Assembly: GCF_001522545.3 (NCBI RefSeq)
Contig: NC_031774.1
Coordinates: forward strand, 47,051,507 to 47,115,506
Direction: 5' to 3'
Length of the DNA: 64,000 bases
Source: Parus major
Lineage: Eukaryota > Chordata > Aves > Passeriformes > Paridae
A model generated the notes under the pieces. That model saw only the letters and a list, made by a program, of their open reading frames with translations. It ran no database searches and was not told the origin of the DNA. Position 1 is the first letter of the stretch, and the number at the start of each line of letters is the position of its first letter. Positions 48,901-61,306 of the stretch are shown piece after piece. A program made the position numbers and the translations under genes.

Positions 48901-50874
48901 GGAGTATTTCCATTGTACTTTCAACTTCACAGCCAAGTGCTATCTAACTGTCCTTGAACACACAAATTGAAGAATAATTCTCTGTTAATAATACATCTTG
49001 CTGTGGAATCTTTTATAGGAAATGCAAAAATGGTGAAACACTGTAACACTGTGTCCAGAGAAGTACTATCAATTTGCAGTAAGAGGTAAAACAGTCATCC
49101 ATGCTGGATAATGGAAATAGCACAAACCCTGTTTTTTTTCCAGAGGATGGAGTAAATGACCTTCTAATGTTCCTAACCTTGTTTGCTGTGATTTTCTGAC
49201 TTGCAGCAATGAAAAATTTTAATTCACAATTATTCATTTATCCTCCATTTTTACCTGCAAGCATTGAGGAGCTCTAGAAGGGGCTGGCTGGTGTTTGCTG
49301 AGTCCCCATGGAGCCAGCAGGTGTCATCACAACTTTTAGTTCTCAGATGGGAAGAAGGATAATTTTGTGTGTTTGGACAGCTGCCCTTCTCTGTGCCTTA
49401 CTAAGTTTGTGTCATGAGACAGGACTTGAGCAGGCAGGAGACACAAACTCAAAAAAATGGCACTGGTAGATATTTCTGTTCTCCAGGGAGGGCATCTCCA
49501 GTTTCTCCAGTAGATGTGAAATGCAAGTGCATTTCTATTTTAAATTCCTGGAAAAAACTCAACTCAAAAGGCAGGAATTACAAAGTGTGTAAGAGATTGG
49601 TATGTCTGAGGGGAAAAAACCCTTTTCGTTGCATATTCAGAATGGCAGAATTTTTTTCAATCAATAACTTCTGATGACCTGAACTTGAAATATGATTTAT
49701 TTGCCCACTATTTCTTATCCAAATTCTGTATTTATATGCACTGCACATGCATCTCCTTACTGCTGTGATAATCAATCAAGTTTCTGGGACTTGCAGTGTT
49801 TGACTGTCTGGCCTGAAGCAATTACCTGATGTAATGAAGAAATCTCTGCACTCTGGCCTCTGTAGCAGACATGCAAAAGGTGCCCTCTGACATTTGTGAA
49901 ATGTGCTGAGGGTTACAAAGTGCCAAATGAGTGCAAGTTAGTGCTACCTGCACTGACCAGAGTGACTGGCAAAGAGCTCTGCATTGTGGGGTTGGGTACT
50001 TGTGTTTCTTAGGGGTTTTTTCCATTTGAACCAAAATATCAGTGCAGTAACCTGCTGCAGGCCTGGCACTGAGTGTGCTCTTCCTGTTGGAGGATGCATG
50101 GTTGGATATTCAAAACCAGCACTTCTTCCTCAAGAAACCTGGCTGTGGTCTCATGGAGTATTTAAGCAGGAATTAGTTTTCATACAGGACGTGGTGTGTT
50201 TGTTTCAGCTGCTCCAGCACTTTATAGTACCTGTTGTTCCATGAGACATGCCCGTGCCTCTCTGGTTCTACTCATTTTTGAGATTTTTAAAGCCAGTGTC
50301 TGTGTTGTCATCTATGCATCCATGTTTTGAAGACAGGATCTACAGTATCTGCATTTCCATTGTTTCTTTCTCTTAAGGGAAATTATTAAGACAGTGAAAC
50401 AATTAAGTGGACAACAACCTCTGTCTATGAGCTGTTTAGGTGCTCAAATATGCATTTCTTTGTGTTTCATAAGAATATTGGATTTAATCTGTGGGCAGTG
50501 CCAGATGTGAGGTGTTAATTTTTCACTTCCTTGATTTAGGCGCTAATGTCACTTAGCAACCTTACTCATCTTTGAAATGGAACTTCTTAAGGATGCACAT
50601 ACATTGCTAGTGAGAATATAATTTGTACTGGAAAAAAATCTGGCAAATGGAACAAATGCATGAACTGCTTTCAGTCCTGATGGAAATCAGGTGCTAAGTT
50701 TAAAGCTCTTTTGAGAGGTTTCTATTAGACCACTACAGAACTGCTTGTCCCAGTTCCTGATATCTTCTGGTTAAAATGCCATCCAACCCATTTTCAGCTT
50801 GGGTTTTTTGAGATTTAGGTTATACTTTCTTTATCTCATTCTCTCTCTCTCTCTAGCCTTCTCTCAATTGCATT
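42976..50874. other. Gene-poor region upstream of SERPINA10
   Basis: Should contain the non-coding first exon and promoter of SERPINA10, which I cannot locate. Moderately GC-rich sequence at 43980-44620 carries overlapping ORFs on both strands with no recognisable product. ORFs at 47493-47921 (-) and 47986-48195 (+) are likewise unrecognised. A TA microsatellite lies near 45218-45235 and an A22 tract at 46318-46339. Confidence 0.55.
46318..46339 (+). repeat. A22 homopolymer
   Basis: Twenty-two consecutive A. No retroposed body or flanking duplication was recognised beside it. Confidence 0.95.
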
Positions 50875-52884
50875 TTATATATTTTGAAAGCATTCTTTTT
50901 TTGCATCCACCGTGACAAAATGGTAAAGGTCTGAAAGATACCATATCCATGAAGCTGAATGACCTGAACCAGGCCAGACACTTTTACAGCCTGTACTGTG
51001 GGAGGAAGTGGTGAGCTCATCTTTGCCAGACATCAGATAATCCACACCAGAGAAGTTATGGAAACCAGGTTTCACTGAATCTGCAGGCCAGGTAACTTTT
51101 TGTATGTACCAAAACAGTGCAAATAAGTTTGCTTTCAGATTCAGATGTAAATTAATCCCATCAACATCAGAGGTAGATAAAATCTTAATATTCACTTCTG
51201 GGATAACAAAGAGTAGTGAGATATGTTCATCATTAACAGTTTTTATGTAAGTATCCATTCCTATAGGGTGATAGGAGAGCTGGAAGGAGGAGAGAAGAAA
51301 AGGACAACAATCAAGGTTGCAGAAAGCTGAGACTTTATTGAATGGAGCTCAGAAAAAATAACCTTGTAGGCACTCAAAACCTGCCCCAAGATTCCATCAA
51401 TCCATGAAACATATCTGGCCATTCGAGGTCTGTTCCTTGGCTAGTAACAGCATGTTCCCACGTGCTTGGCATGGACAATGCAGTCTCTCAGTGAACTCTC
51501 TGGGTCACCTGGACTAGAAAGTTGTGTTCCCACAGGATGTGGACCACGGGTCAGCTCAAAGCACCTTCAGTGTCAGGACTGTGGTGGTGATTCAGCTGTA
51601 GGTTAACCTTGCTCTTCTGTGCTGCAGTCATAACTACAATATCAGCACTGTTCTCTGTGCCTTTTCTTGGAAAGACTCCTAGCCTCCTACAGTCAGGATT
51701 TGGTGCCAAACTGAAGCATTTAAAAGCCTATAATACACTGTATTATATATTCCTTTAAAGAGAGTGGTATCTCCAGTGTGGGAGCAGTCTTACTTCAGAC
51801 ACTTCCTGGGGCTGTGGCCAGATCAGAATAAGTGACTGAACACATCCAAGACATCCTTCTTACCTCCCAGAAGGCCTCATCTAGCATCTTTACTTGTTCC
51901 TTCTTAGGCATTTTTGATTGAAAGCACCTATTTTGCTCCCTATATAATGAAACAATTTTTGGATCCCACTGAAGTCGCTCTTATAGTAAATGATAGTAAC
52001 CTTGGTCAGCATGTGATTATAGAATGAATGCAAGATTTCTGCATCATATAATTTGCTTTTGATGGAGGTATTCATTTTTCTTTTTGGCATTGTAATGAGC
52101 ATGGGAGCATTTGCATTGACAGGAGGTTTAAATTACACACCACCACCCATTCCTCTTCAGTGAGCAGTGGTGTCTTCAAGTTCCAGTCACTGTCCTTCTA
52201 AAGGACAGCCAGTCCTGTGGTCAGACTTCTTGTCAGCCAACATCTCTGTTCAGCAGAAGATAAGCGTAGGGTGAATATGATATTTCAGCTACATTTTATT
52301 GAGCAAGTGGCTATATTTAACAAGACTTTGCTCTCTCTGACCAAAAAGCAAACAAGTGCTCTTGTGAACGCAGTGCAGTAATAGCAAAGAATTGAGGACT
52401 CTGTCAAGAGACTGTAAGAGAACAGACTTTTTAACATCATGGTTCATACACTTGCCACCCAAACCTGGATCTTTGGCTTTGCTGTAGTCATCTTACAGCT
52501 TAGGCACAATGTAGCCATTGCAGGCCCTGGAAGATCTAAGCTTGCACACAAAGGTGCTCCCATTCCAAAGAAGAATACAGTCATTGCACCTGCTTTGATG
52601 CTTGTGGTTGGTCAGACACAATGATAATCCACCCTGCCTGTACTCCATATAGGTTGGTGTGACAAACATCTTTGCTTTTAACCTGCTGCAGACATCCTGT
52701 CTCAACTCCTTAGGCCTGAGTATGAGTAATGTGGCTCATGTGTGACAATGTGCTCAGAGGCTCAGCCTCCTGCTGTTGTGTACCAGATCCAATTGCCCCT
52801 CCCAGGTAACGTGTAACGTGATGGGCTGCAGCACATCAGGAGCACAAATGAGAACACCAGAAATAGAGAACTGATGTTCTTCAT
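50875..52884 (-). pseudogene. Possible remains of an unidentified secreted-protein gene
   Basis: Three - strand ORFs lie in one order. At 52884-52762 a 40-codon ORF opens with MKNISSLFLVFSFVLLMCCS, which looks like a signal peptide. At 52102-51890 a 70-codon ORF contains YKSDFSGIQKLFHYIGSKI. At 51258-50875 a 127-codon ORF follows a strong acceptor (ctatcaccctatag) and contains VIPEVNIKILSTSDVDGINL and LHLNLKANLFALF. The last two loosely recall the BPI/LBP fold, but the likeness is weak and the pieces cannot be joined by good splice sites. It could equally be chance. Confidence 0.18.
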
Positions 52885-55674
52885 GGTAAAAAGAAACATA
52901 AGATACAGGCAGTTCCAGCAGAAAGGGGAGGAAACTACCAGCGCTTTCCTGTGTGGATGTTTTTTTGTTATAGCAGTAAATTTTAACTGACATAGGGCTG
53001 AAGAAATTATGCAGTGGAACTGTGATGGGAAATTGTTACTATCCTAAATCCTTGTATGAACTTCTGTTCTAGTATGAGTGACTTCTTGGGTGAGCTTAAA
53101 CTCTTAAACTCTTCAGCAGATGAGAAATAAAAAAGATTTATGTCAGAACAAAAGTTTCTGTAAAGAAAATTTTTAATCTAGAACTATATTACTTTAAACC
53201 AATCCTCTAGATCATAGCAGAACCTTGGGTTTGTGTGCATCTAGTGCATTTTGTGTGCAAAGATGGAATGATTCAGCACATCACTGAATATAATTCTGGG
53301 AAATTGATTTCACTCTTTCTGCCTTTTTGACCAAAATTCAACATGAGAAGCCTTGCAATACTCACAGCTTGCACTGTTAGCTAGCAGCCCAGGATCAGGT
53401 CTGTTGCCCCTCTGTGGCTGTGTGACTCCCATACTTCTCTGACTTACACAGCAGCTCTCACTCTTGGCGTGCCCAGACCTGCCGTGGTGTTGTGAGCTCT
53501 CTCTGAGAGCTGAGCCAGGGGGAGGCTCCCTGTAGGAGCAATTACACCAATACAGCTGTGCCTGTAGCAGAACAGCTCATGCTGCTCAGGGGAAGTGGCA
53601 TAAACACTCTCTGTATGAGACAGTGGTATCATGACATAACTCCTTTACTCCACTGAGCAGGCTGCGGGTTTAACTGCTCTTGCTCATGCAAGGACCATTG
53701 TAGTAATTAATTCTGTACATGCTGCAGTTTCTGCTGGTAACAGCGTGTCTGGTTCAAGCAGATGTGATAGATTCAGCTGCTGAGGCCAGTCCACAGCATG
53801 ACACTGAAAGCCTGCAAGCAAACAAGTTCTAACAGATGAGGTTGCAAAAGCAAAAGGCTGAAATTTTGTCCTAAGCACACATGAAATGCAAATGCCTCAT
53901 TTTTTTATTTTTTTTTTCAGTTCTGCTGAAAAGAAAAATGAGCTGTGCAATGGAGTCTTCATCCAGAGTTTTATCTCCTAGTTTAAAATCAAGCAATAGG
54001 GAGACAGGGTGGAAGAACAATGCAAAGTCAGCATGCTCACTGCAAATCAAACATGAGCGTTATCTTAAATTTGCCCCGAGAGAGCAGAAAACAAAGGTAT
54101 AAGCTAGCAAAGCATTTTCTCATAGAATCTCCTCTGTGCGCCGAGAGTGCCTTAGCCACCATCTCCTTTAGACTAATTTGGTTTAATTATACTAACAGTG
54201 GTTAACACTTTAATGTCCCCAAACCATACAATAAAGATCAGTGAACAAGTCTGTCTGTGTGTGGGTGCATCTGTAGGAAAGAGACAGGACACTGAGCCTG
54301 GGTGCCAGGACTTAAGCAAACAGATGCAGAGCTGGGAGCACCTGGGTTGTGTCTCTGTCCATTAGCCAGGGTTTGCTTAGGAATGGTGGCAAATTGCACC
54401 ATCTGCTCACCCTCAGAGCAGATCTTGGGAAGGGATCTGAGAAGACAGCTGTGCTGGAGCACAGCCCACCTAGGGAGCCCTGCTGGCATGCCAAGCAGCC
54501 CCAGCACTGCTCAGTAGTGTGGGGAAACAGCCAGGAGGCAGCAGAGTCCTCAACCCCGTGGTTGCTTTTGTCATCTCAACAGTGATGCATTTGAGCCGGG
54601 GAGAAACCTGTATTTATAAAGTGCTGTCATCACAATCTCCCAGTAATCTCAAAAATATCCAGATTTTGTGCTATCTTGATGTGTGGTTTTGTTCACTTCC
54701 CCAACTGCATGAGGTGTGAGACTCACCTCAATGCATTTCAGGAGCCATGGAGATGTGCCCTATGTTGATAAACATGACCTGCACTGGTTACAATATGATA
54801 CACATGGCAGGCAGAGCTAAGCTGAAACAAAATGTCCTGGCTGCTTTCAAGTGTCTCTTGATTCTGCAGTGATAAGGTGATCTCAGCTGTCATATCCTAA
54901 AAATGGTGGGGTTTGCTTGTGTCACGTTAAAGGGGACATTTGGAAATTGGTGTTTTTTCTGCCAGGGAGATCATGCCTACAAATATGGCAGCAAAATTCA
55001 CTCCTGGCTTCAGACTTCCAGCTGCATGGAAATCTTTCCTTTCCCCTCATGCCCTTGCCTGTGCTACCCAAGGAAGGACCCAGGGACACCCGACAGATGA
55101 CCCTGGGATCCTCTACCATGGTCAGTGGCTCTCTGCCTGGCAGTGAGGCTGAGAGCTACAACCCCAAGGCTCCTCTCACCCTAACTCCTGCTTATAATCA
55201 GCATCCCCCTCTGGGGATACGCCCATTTTCTCTGCCCAAGAGGCCTCAGCTAGAGCCCAGCACTGCCAGTTCTGGTGCCATGGGCAGAAGCAGAGCGAGA
55301 TGATCTCCTGTGCTAACCAAAGAGGCTGAGCTTTTCTGCAGCCACCAGCTCAAACACACACTTGAACTTTGAATTTATATTTTACTAAAGCCCAGAATCA
55401 TTAGGAAGTTTTTCTTCTGTGACCAAAGGACACAGACTTGACCAAGAAACATGCACACACAATCTGCCTGTTTGGGGAGACTGCTGAGTTAGACAGGTTT
55501 TCTTGGCTGATGCTGCTGGGCTCTGTGGGATGGCATCACCTTCACTGGCCAGCATGACAGGCTGAGCTCATTTCCACTGCAGAGCCACTCCAGTAGTGTG
55601 TCTTTTCCCCATGACTGCATAAGGGACTCAGGATATATTTTTAGGATATTGAAAATTAAATCCCCCAAGAACTT

Positions 55675-55757
55675 AAAATAAAATAAAATAAAATAAAATA
55701 AAATAAAATAAAATAAAATAAAATAAAATAAAATAAAATAAAATAAAATAAAATAAA
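55675..55757 (+). repeat. (AAAAT)n microsatellite, about 16 units
   Basis: Uninterrupted aaaat pentamers over 83 bp, bordered by near-identical cccccaagaa words on both sides. Confidence 0.97.
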
Positions 55758-56519
55758 CCCCCCAAGAAGCTTTTGCTAAAGTTTTAAATGTTATACAATT
55801 ATGAAGTCATGCTAGACTTTTACCTGTGGTCAAACATGTTAAATTGATTAAACAGTGAATTCCTGTTCTTTGAAGCCAGCTATTTCAACACAGTAGGTAG
55901 TCTGATAATCTCTCAGCTGCACCATTTACTAGGCAAATAGCTTCTCTGTGTAAATTAACATAGCCAACCCAGGGATACAAAATAATGGATAAAACTAGAT
56001 CAAGCTGTAATATAAGTGCTTCAAATTATACCCAGATAGCCTAGGGAGCGATGACAAACAAAACTAGATTCTCATGCTTGTCTGCCACAATCAATAACCA
56101 GCACAACCACATTCACATGTGGCCTGCAGCACAGTGTCCTTAAAAATGCTGGCTGTTTTTGGTGCCCCAACACCACTGGATTTTTCAGCATCAGTTCTGG
56201 TCAGAGGCTGGGAACTCTGACACATGTGAATGAGCATACAGAGGTTTTGCCACAGCAACTTCTGTGTTGCTGTCATAGGACTGATAGTCATTTAGAGCTG
56301 TGAAGATTTGTTTTAAAATAGGTTTTTTCCATGTAACCATGAAGAAAGTAACCTACTAGAGTTTCAGCCGTGGTTGCATCTCTTCTCAGTGAGCTGCTCT
56401 CCTTTGTCAATGAGTAGAGGCATACTGATGCCTTCCACTAATCTGTAGCTGACTGGCTCAGCTCCTGAAGATAAAACAGAATAAATAACGATGACATCTT
56501 ATTTCTCGCAGCTATCCAG

Positions 56520-56564
56520 NNNNNNNNNNNNNNNNNNNNNNNNNNNNNNNNNNNNNNNNNNNNN
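56520..56564. other. Assembly gap (45 N) next to a G-run
   Basis: Forty-five N followed at once by at least nine G and gtgtggg. Sequence content unknown. The translated ORF across it is an artefact. Confidence 0.99.
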
Positions 56565-58281
56565 GGGGGGGGGGTGTGGGAGAAAAAGAGAAAAAAAAAG
56601 GTGCTTTTGGCCAAGTTGCTAAACATCTAGTGACTGAATAACAGAGTACCAGTATAAGAGATAAGATAACAAGGCACAGAAAAAGGATTCCTACTGATGC
56701 CTGTTGTACTGCTTCCTTTGGTTTCTGGGCTAATAAAGAAAGCAGTGAAATGCTGTCTGTAGGACAGATGTCAACAGAGCTCTGGGGCTAGCAGGCACCT
56801 TCAGTCAGCCTGAAGGTCCTTGGGCTGTGGATCACAGCCTCCTGCCTGGGGTGTCCCCTTGCCACTCCATGCTGTGGCCCTTGGCCAGCCTTCCTCATGG
56901 TCTTGCTGCCTGGCTGTGGGGAAGAATTGAACATCCAGTGGCCCAACATGCAGCCCCAGGCTTGGTGGGAGGGCAGGCCAAGGGAGGGTCTTTGGGGGAG
57001 AACTGGGACTGCCCCCCAGGGCTGGCTCCTTGCCTTCAATTCCTCTTCCCCTGTTGCACCAACCTTTGTCTTTCGTCCAGCATTGATCCACAAGGTTTGA
57101 GGCACTTGGCAGAGCTCACTGATTGACTACAAAGGGATGTTTTGGGGGGGATGCTTTCTTTCCAAAACATCAGTTCTTCTTCTACAGTCAACCTAAGGAA
57201 AGGGATGGCCACCTCTTTTCCAGGAGCAGTACAAGGGCTGATGTAACCTCTGTGCTCGGGGGTCTGCTTGGTATCACTGCTACACATTTGCTCACCTGTT
57301 CTTCCCCTTGATTTCCTTCAGTGTTTCACAGGTCCTCAGTACCCTTGTCCACAGTACATACACTGGATACATACACCATGTCTCTGTTCTCGTAGTTATT
57401 AGGTATGACCCAAACTGTTTTCACCCAGCTCCTGGGTCTGTAAAGCTTTGATGACCAGTGACACCTGGAAAGGTGATTTTAGCTCTGAGGTGTCCAGTAT
57501 CATCATCTGCATGTACTCTCCAGCCCCATGCCACCATGTCTATGCCTTCATTTTTCATTCTAGGGCCACAGACACTCCGTTCTAAGCTGAGGAGCTCCTT
57601 GTTCTTAATGTCTCGTGGTTACATAACTATCTGTATACAATCTCACGAAGCTAAGGAAAAATTGAAACAAATTAGGTAACAGCACCAATTGCTGGATAGT
57701 TACTGTTACAAACAAAGTAGCTAAAAAACAAAACCCCAGGCAGGCCTGGGCAGGTCCAAGCAAAGCCCGGCGAGCGCGGAGAACCAAGGCTTGGGCTGTC
57801 TAACAAAAGTAATGTAAAGACCACGGCATTACAAGCAACAACACTGCTGTATTTGCAAAGTTAGAGGTTGTACTGATATGTGTGTTTCCTCCTGCTGAGC
57901 AAGAGCTATCAGATCACACCTGCCTGAAGAATAAATTGGGAATTCTTCCTTTGACTCCTCTTTGTAGGAAGGCTGAAGGCTGTGGGGTGGGAAGTGAGGG
58001 CACATTTGGTTCCCTTCCTCCAGGTACAGCCTTAGTGATGGTGAGAAAAGAGCAAACCCCTAAACGCCTGCTTCAGCCAAGTGTGTGAGCCCAGGGGCTG
58101 TTGCACTTTGGGATGGGACATTGGGAGCACATGGAGGCTGCTGCCGATGGCATCACCGAGGTGTAGTCAGTGAAGCAGGACTGGCGCCTGGCCAAAGGAC
58201 AAGCAGGACACCCAAACCTGGGATCGCCACAAGCACAGCTGTGACTTCCATCCTTACACTCTAGAGCTGTGTCAGCTCTTT

Positions 58282-58298
58282 CAAAGGCTAATTAACCT
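58282..58298. promoter_or_regulatory. HNF1-like half site beside a CAAAGG word (speculative)
   Basis: caaaggctaattaacc contains GGTTAATTAG on the - strand, close to an HNF1 half site, next to a CAAAG word of HNF4 type. Liver serpins are commonly driven by these factors, but a single match in AT-rich DNA is weak evidence. Confidence 0.15.
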
Positions 58299-61074
58299 GG
58301 CCGCTAATTGTCCCTGAGATATGTCTCTGGCTCATTTATATTCCCATGTTGCTCGTCATTGCAAGTGGCAATAGCCAAGCGACTCCAAGCCCAGCCCTCC
58401 TCACTGTGCAGTAAGTGATTTGTGGAAGCAATGTTTTGTGGAAGGCAGGGACCCCTGTTTATTCCTGCCCTCCATTTTTTGGGAAGGAGAGAGGAGGACC
58501 TGCTGGCGGAGCAGGCGCCACAGCTGAGCCGGCAGCATCCCCCTCCCGCATGAACAAACGGTGCCGAGGAGTGGGAGGGACAAAATGTTAGTCTGCAGGA
58601 GGGAGAGTGGGAGGCTGTGAAAAAGAGCTGGTCCGGAGAGGAAATGAGAAGAATAAGTGTAATCAGGAAAACCTGTTTCGTTGCTCGCAGCGACGAGAGC
58701 AGGATTAAGGGAGTAGGACTTGGTGGATGGGGGGGAGAGATGAGAAGGGGCCACATAGCAAACAGCGCAGCGCAGCATGGATGTAGGCAGGGAGCAAACT
58801 GTCTGCTGCTCTTTTGTGCTAAGTGTGGTGCCTGCCTCTTCTTAACACTGTCTCTGGCAAATCCTGCAGTGGAAAATCACAGCGTGATGTCAGTACAGCA
58901 GGAGCTATTGCCTGATGAAGCAAGTCTAGCAATCGGCTCCTGGACACCGATCTCGATTGAGAGGAAATCCCCAGTGGGAACGGCAGACACCCCTGCTCAC
59001 CGCCACTCTGTCCTCCCGTGGCTGGCACCACTCACTGGCCCTGTACCCTCCCCAACACATCTCACAAACACGGAGAGATCGTATGAGGAGAGATGCGGTG
59101 AGAAGCACAAACTGGGAAGAGCAGGCTCCTCACAGCAGCATTTCTGCTCCTCTGCCTCCCTCCTGCTGCCCTGTGGGCTCTTCTCTCCCTGGAATACGTG
59201 AGGAAAACAGAATTCCAGCATCCTGCTTGTGGAGGGGGCACATCTGTCAGGGCACCAAGGCACTAAGGGTAGGAAAGGAAGGAATCTCCTTCCAAAAATA
59301 AGGATTAACAGCCTGCAAAAGCTGATTTAGCTTATGTGAGAAATTCTCTTCATCTTCAAATCTCTCCCAGAACCACATGGGGACAACTTTCCTCCTACTA
59401 TGCTGTATTTCTATGTTTATGTCCTCATCCACTGCAAACTAGTTTACAAGGGAGAAAGCAATATTTAATTCAGCTGTGGCCCCTCTTTCTTCCACACTTC
59501 TTGATGTAAACTGAGAATCACCCTATTAAAATCAATTCTTTTCAACTGCAACTCTAGGGAACTCAATACATAACTAAGAATCTCACCTCTTTGAGCTCTC
59601 TACCCCCTAAAGGTTTTGATGTTCCTTTGCTGGATGCCCATTGCTTAGTTAGCAGTAGGAGTGATAACATCTGAGACTGACCCCACTGAGGTTGCTCTCT
59701 GAAACTCTCTTTAAGGGAGATGAAAAACCTGCAGTCAGGTAGGGGGCCTTGTTAATTACCCTGTGTGGGCATAGGGCCACAAAGCCACCCAGACAGAGGA
59801 GGAGAATGCAGGAATGTGCCAGAATGCATGCATTTCTGTCACTGTGCATCCTGCCTTTGATGCTAGTTGTTGATATTTTCATCTGTACTGAGGCTGTATT
59901 TAGTCAAAAAGCACCGTCAAGTGTTGTGTTAACAGAGGGTATTCACTAGGAGCACAGAACAGAGAGAGGGCTTTCCTTTAGACTGCAATAGGGAGACAAT
60001 GCTTTGCACCACACTAACTTTGCAGAGGGCACACAAGACCTTGCTGACGTTGTGTTTGCATCCCAAGCCATTTGACTGCTCCCAGCATCATTGCCAATTA
60101 CATGACACCATTTAATCTCTTCCCAAATCCCACAACTTTAGAGAAAACAGGTCCAATTGTGCTCCTTCTGATACCAGTTGCCAAGGCAAGTCCACTGAAA
60201 GTGGTTCCCAGCCAGCCTTCAAACTGCCCTACGTTCTACCTGGGTGCCTCTCACCCCTACCAGGGTCAGATGATTTGCTTATTGCATGTTTCTTACTTAT
60301 ATTTTTTGCTGTAAAAGGACAAAAGCATTTGAAAGATCTCTAATTTTCCAGAGTCTCTTTATAGGTGTTCCACAAATCTCAGCTGACAGTATGCTGGTGT
60401 AATTGCCATCCAAATACCTCACCTTCCCATTTAGCTACATCGTCCCTCTCACCAGTGACGGAAACATGTGTGAGAAGTCAGTAACTCCATCTGAATCTGA
60501 CAAATTGGTAACACGTGGTGAAAATCTTCAGATTCAAGGCAGATTTGATCCTCCTGCTCTCTTTTAAGCTGCAAGAAACTCAGGAAGCTTTGCTGCTAGA
60601 TTGATACTAAGAATGATAAAATGTTTTGGTACAGACAGCTGTTGAAGGCAGCTTTTCATATTCGCAGTGCTTTCTCCATTAGAAGCTTCAGGTATCTGTG
60701 ACCCTGCAGTATTGATCCAACTGTTCCCATCTCAGATAAATTTATGGTAAATTGCAACCACTTCTGCTTTCTTTGCAAGAATGTTCATAATTTTACCTGC
60801 TGACTACCTCGTATTAAGCAGGAGTCTTCCATTGTAATATAAATGTTTCCTTGCAAATGCTGGCAAAGATTAGGTCTTTCCTTGTTTTTCAGTCATGTAA
60901 AAAAGGTTTTCTTTTCTAGCAGAACATAAAACAATTTCTTCCTTCCTCTTCAGCAAGTGTAATGGTCAATACCAATAGTTTTTGATGATGACATAAAATA
61001 AAAACTGTTACTAACAAAGAACCATATATGAGCTGGTACAAATAGAAATAAATCATGTCATGAATTTTCACATC

Positions 61075-61080
61075 TTTAAT
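61075..61080 (-). terminator. Candidate polyadenylation signal ATTAAA of the SERPINA1-like gene
   Basis: ATTAAA on the - strand about 32 bases after the stop codon; no AATAAA is closer. A short 3'UTR with ATTAAA is plausible for an antitrypsin gene. Use is inferred. Confidence 0.4.
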
Positions 61081-61111
61081 TAGTAGTAGCAAACAAAATT
61101 CATATGTCACT

Positions 61112-61306
61112 TCAGCTAGTGAGAGTCGGGTTAACTATTTTTCCTATGAAGAGTGTACTGTTTGTATCTCTATCAAAAATCAGCATGAGGAAGGGATGGC
61201 TGAATTCAATGGTTGGAGGAAGAGACATTGGCATTATTTCAATAGCAGTTGCTGCTGCTGCCTCAGTACCTTTCTCATCAACATCCAGAGAAGCCTTGTG
61301 GACAAC
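61112..61306 (-). CDS. SERPINA1: SERPINA1-like last coding exon with reactive loop
   Basis: Starts [20 protein letters not shown], phase 0, 64 codons plus TGA. Contains the reactive bond M-S in IMPMSLPP and the conserved HPFLMLIFD strand. Confidence 0.93.
   Translation of the reverse strand, partial: VVHKASLDVDEKGTEAAAATAIEIMPMSLPPTIEFSHPFLMLIFDRDTNSTLFIGKIVNPTLTS

Larger units (their letters stand above)
53000..61050. other. Intergenic region upstream of SERPINA10 and downstream of the next serpin
   Basis: About 8 kb without a recognised gene. Contains the pentanucleotide repeat at 55675-55757, the assembly gap at 56520-56564, a GC-rich stretch at about 56760-57120, and a GC-rich stretch at 58490-58640 with overlapping ORFs on both strands that look like composition effects. 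No serpin signature such as the GTEAAAAT hinge was found here. Confidence 0.55.

Noticed and set aside
50840..50862. CT-rich simple sequence that resembles a splice polypyrimidine tract
   Set aside because: Only a short CT microsatellite; no exon follows it.
54238..54585. Overlapping ORFs on both strands around a GC-richer patch
   Set aside because: No known motif; overlapping on opposite strands suggests low stop-codon density rather than coding.
56438..56626. - strand ORF running through the N gap
   Set aside because: Contains unknown residues from the assembly gap; not a real reading frame.
58617..59201. 194-codon + strand ORF
   Set aside because: Lies in GC-rich sequence with overlapping long ORFs on both strands, Arg/Ser/Pro-rich with no domain; most likely a composition effect.
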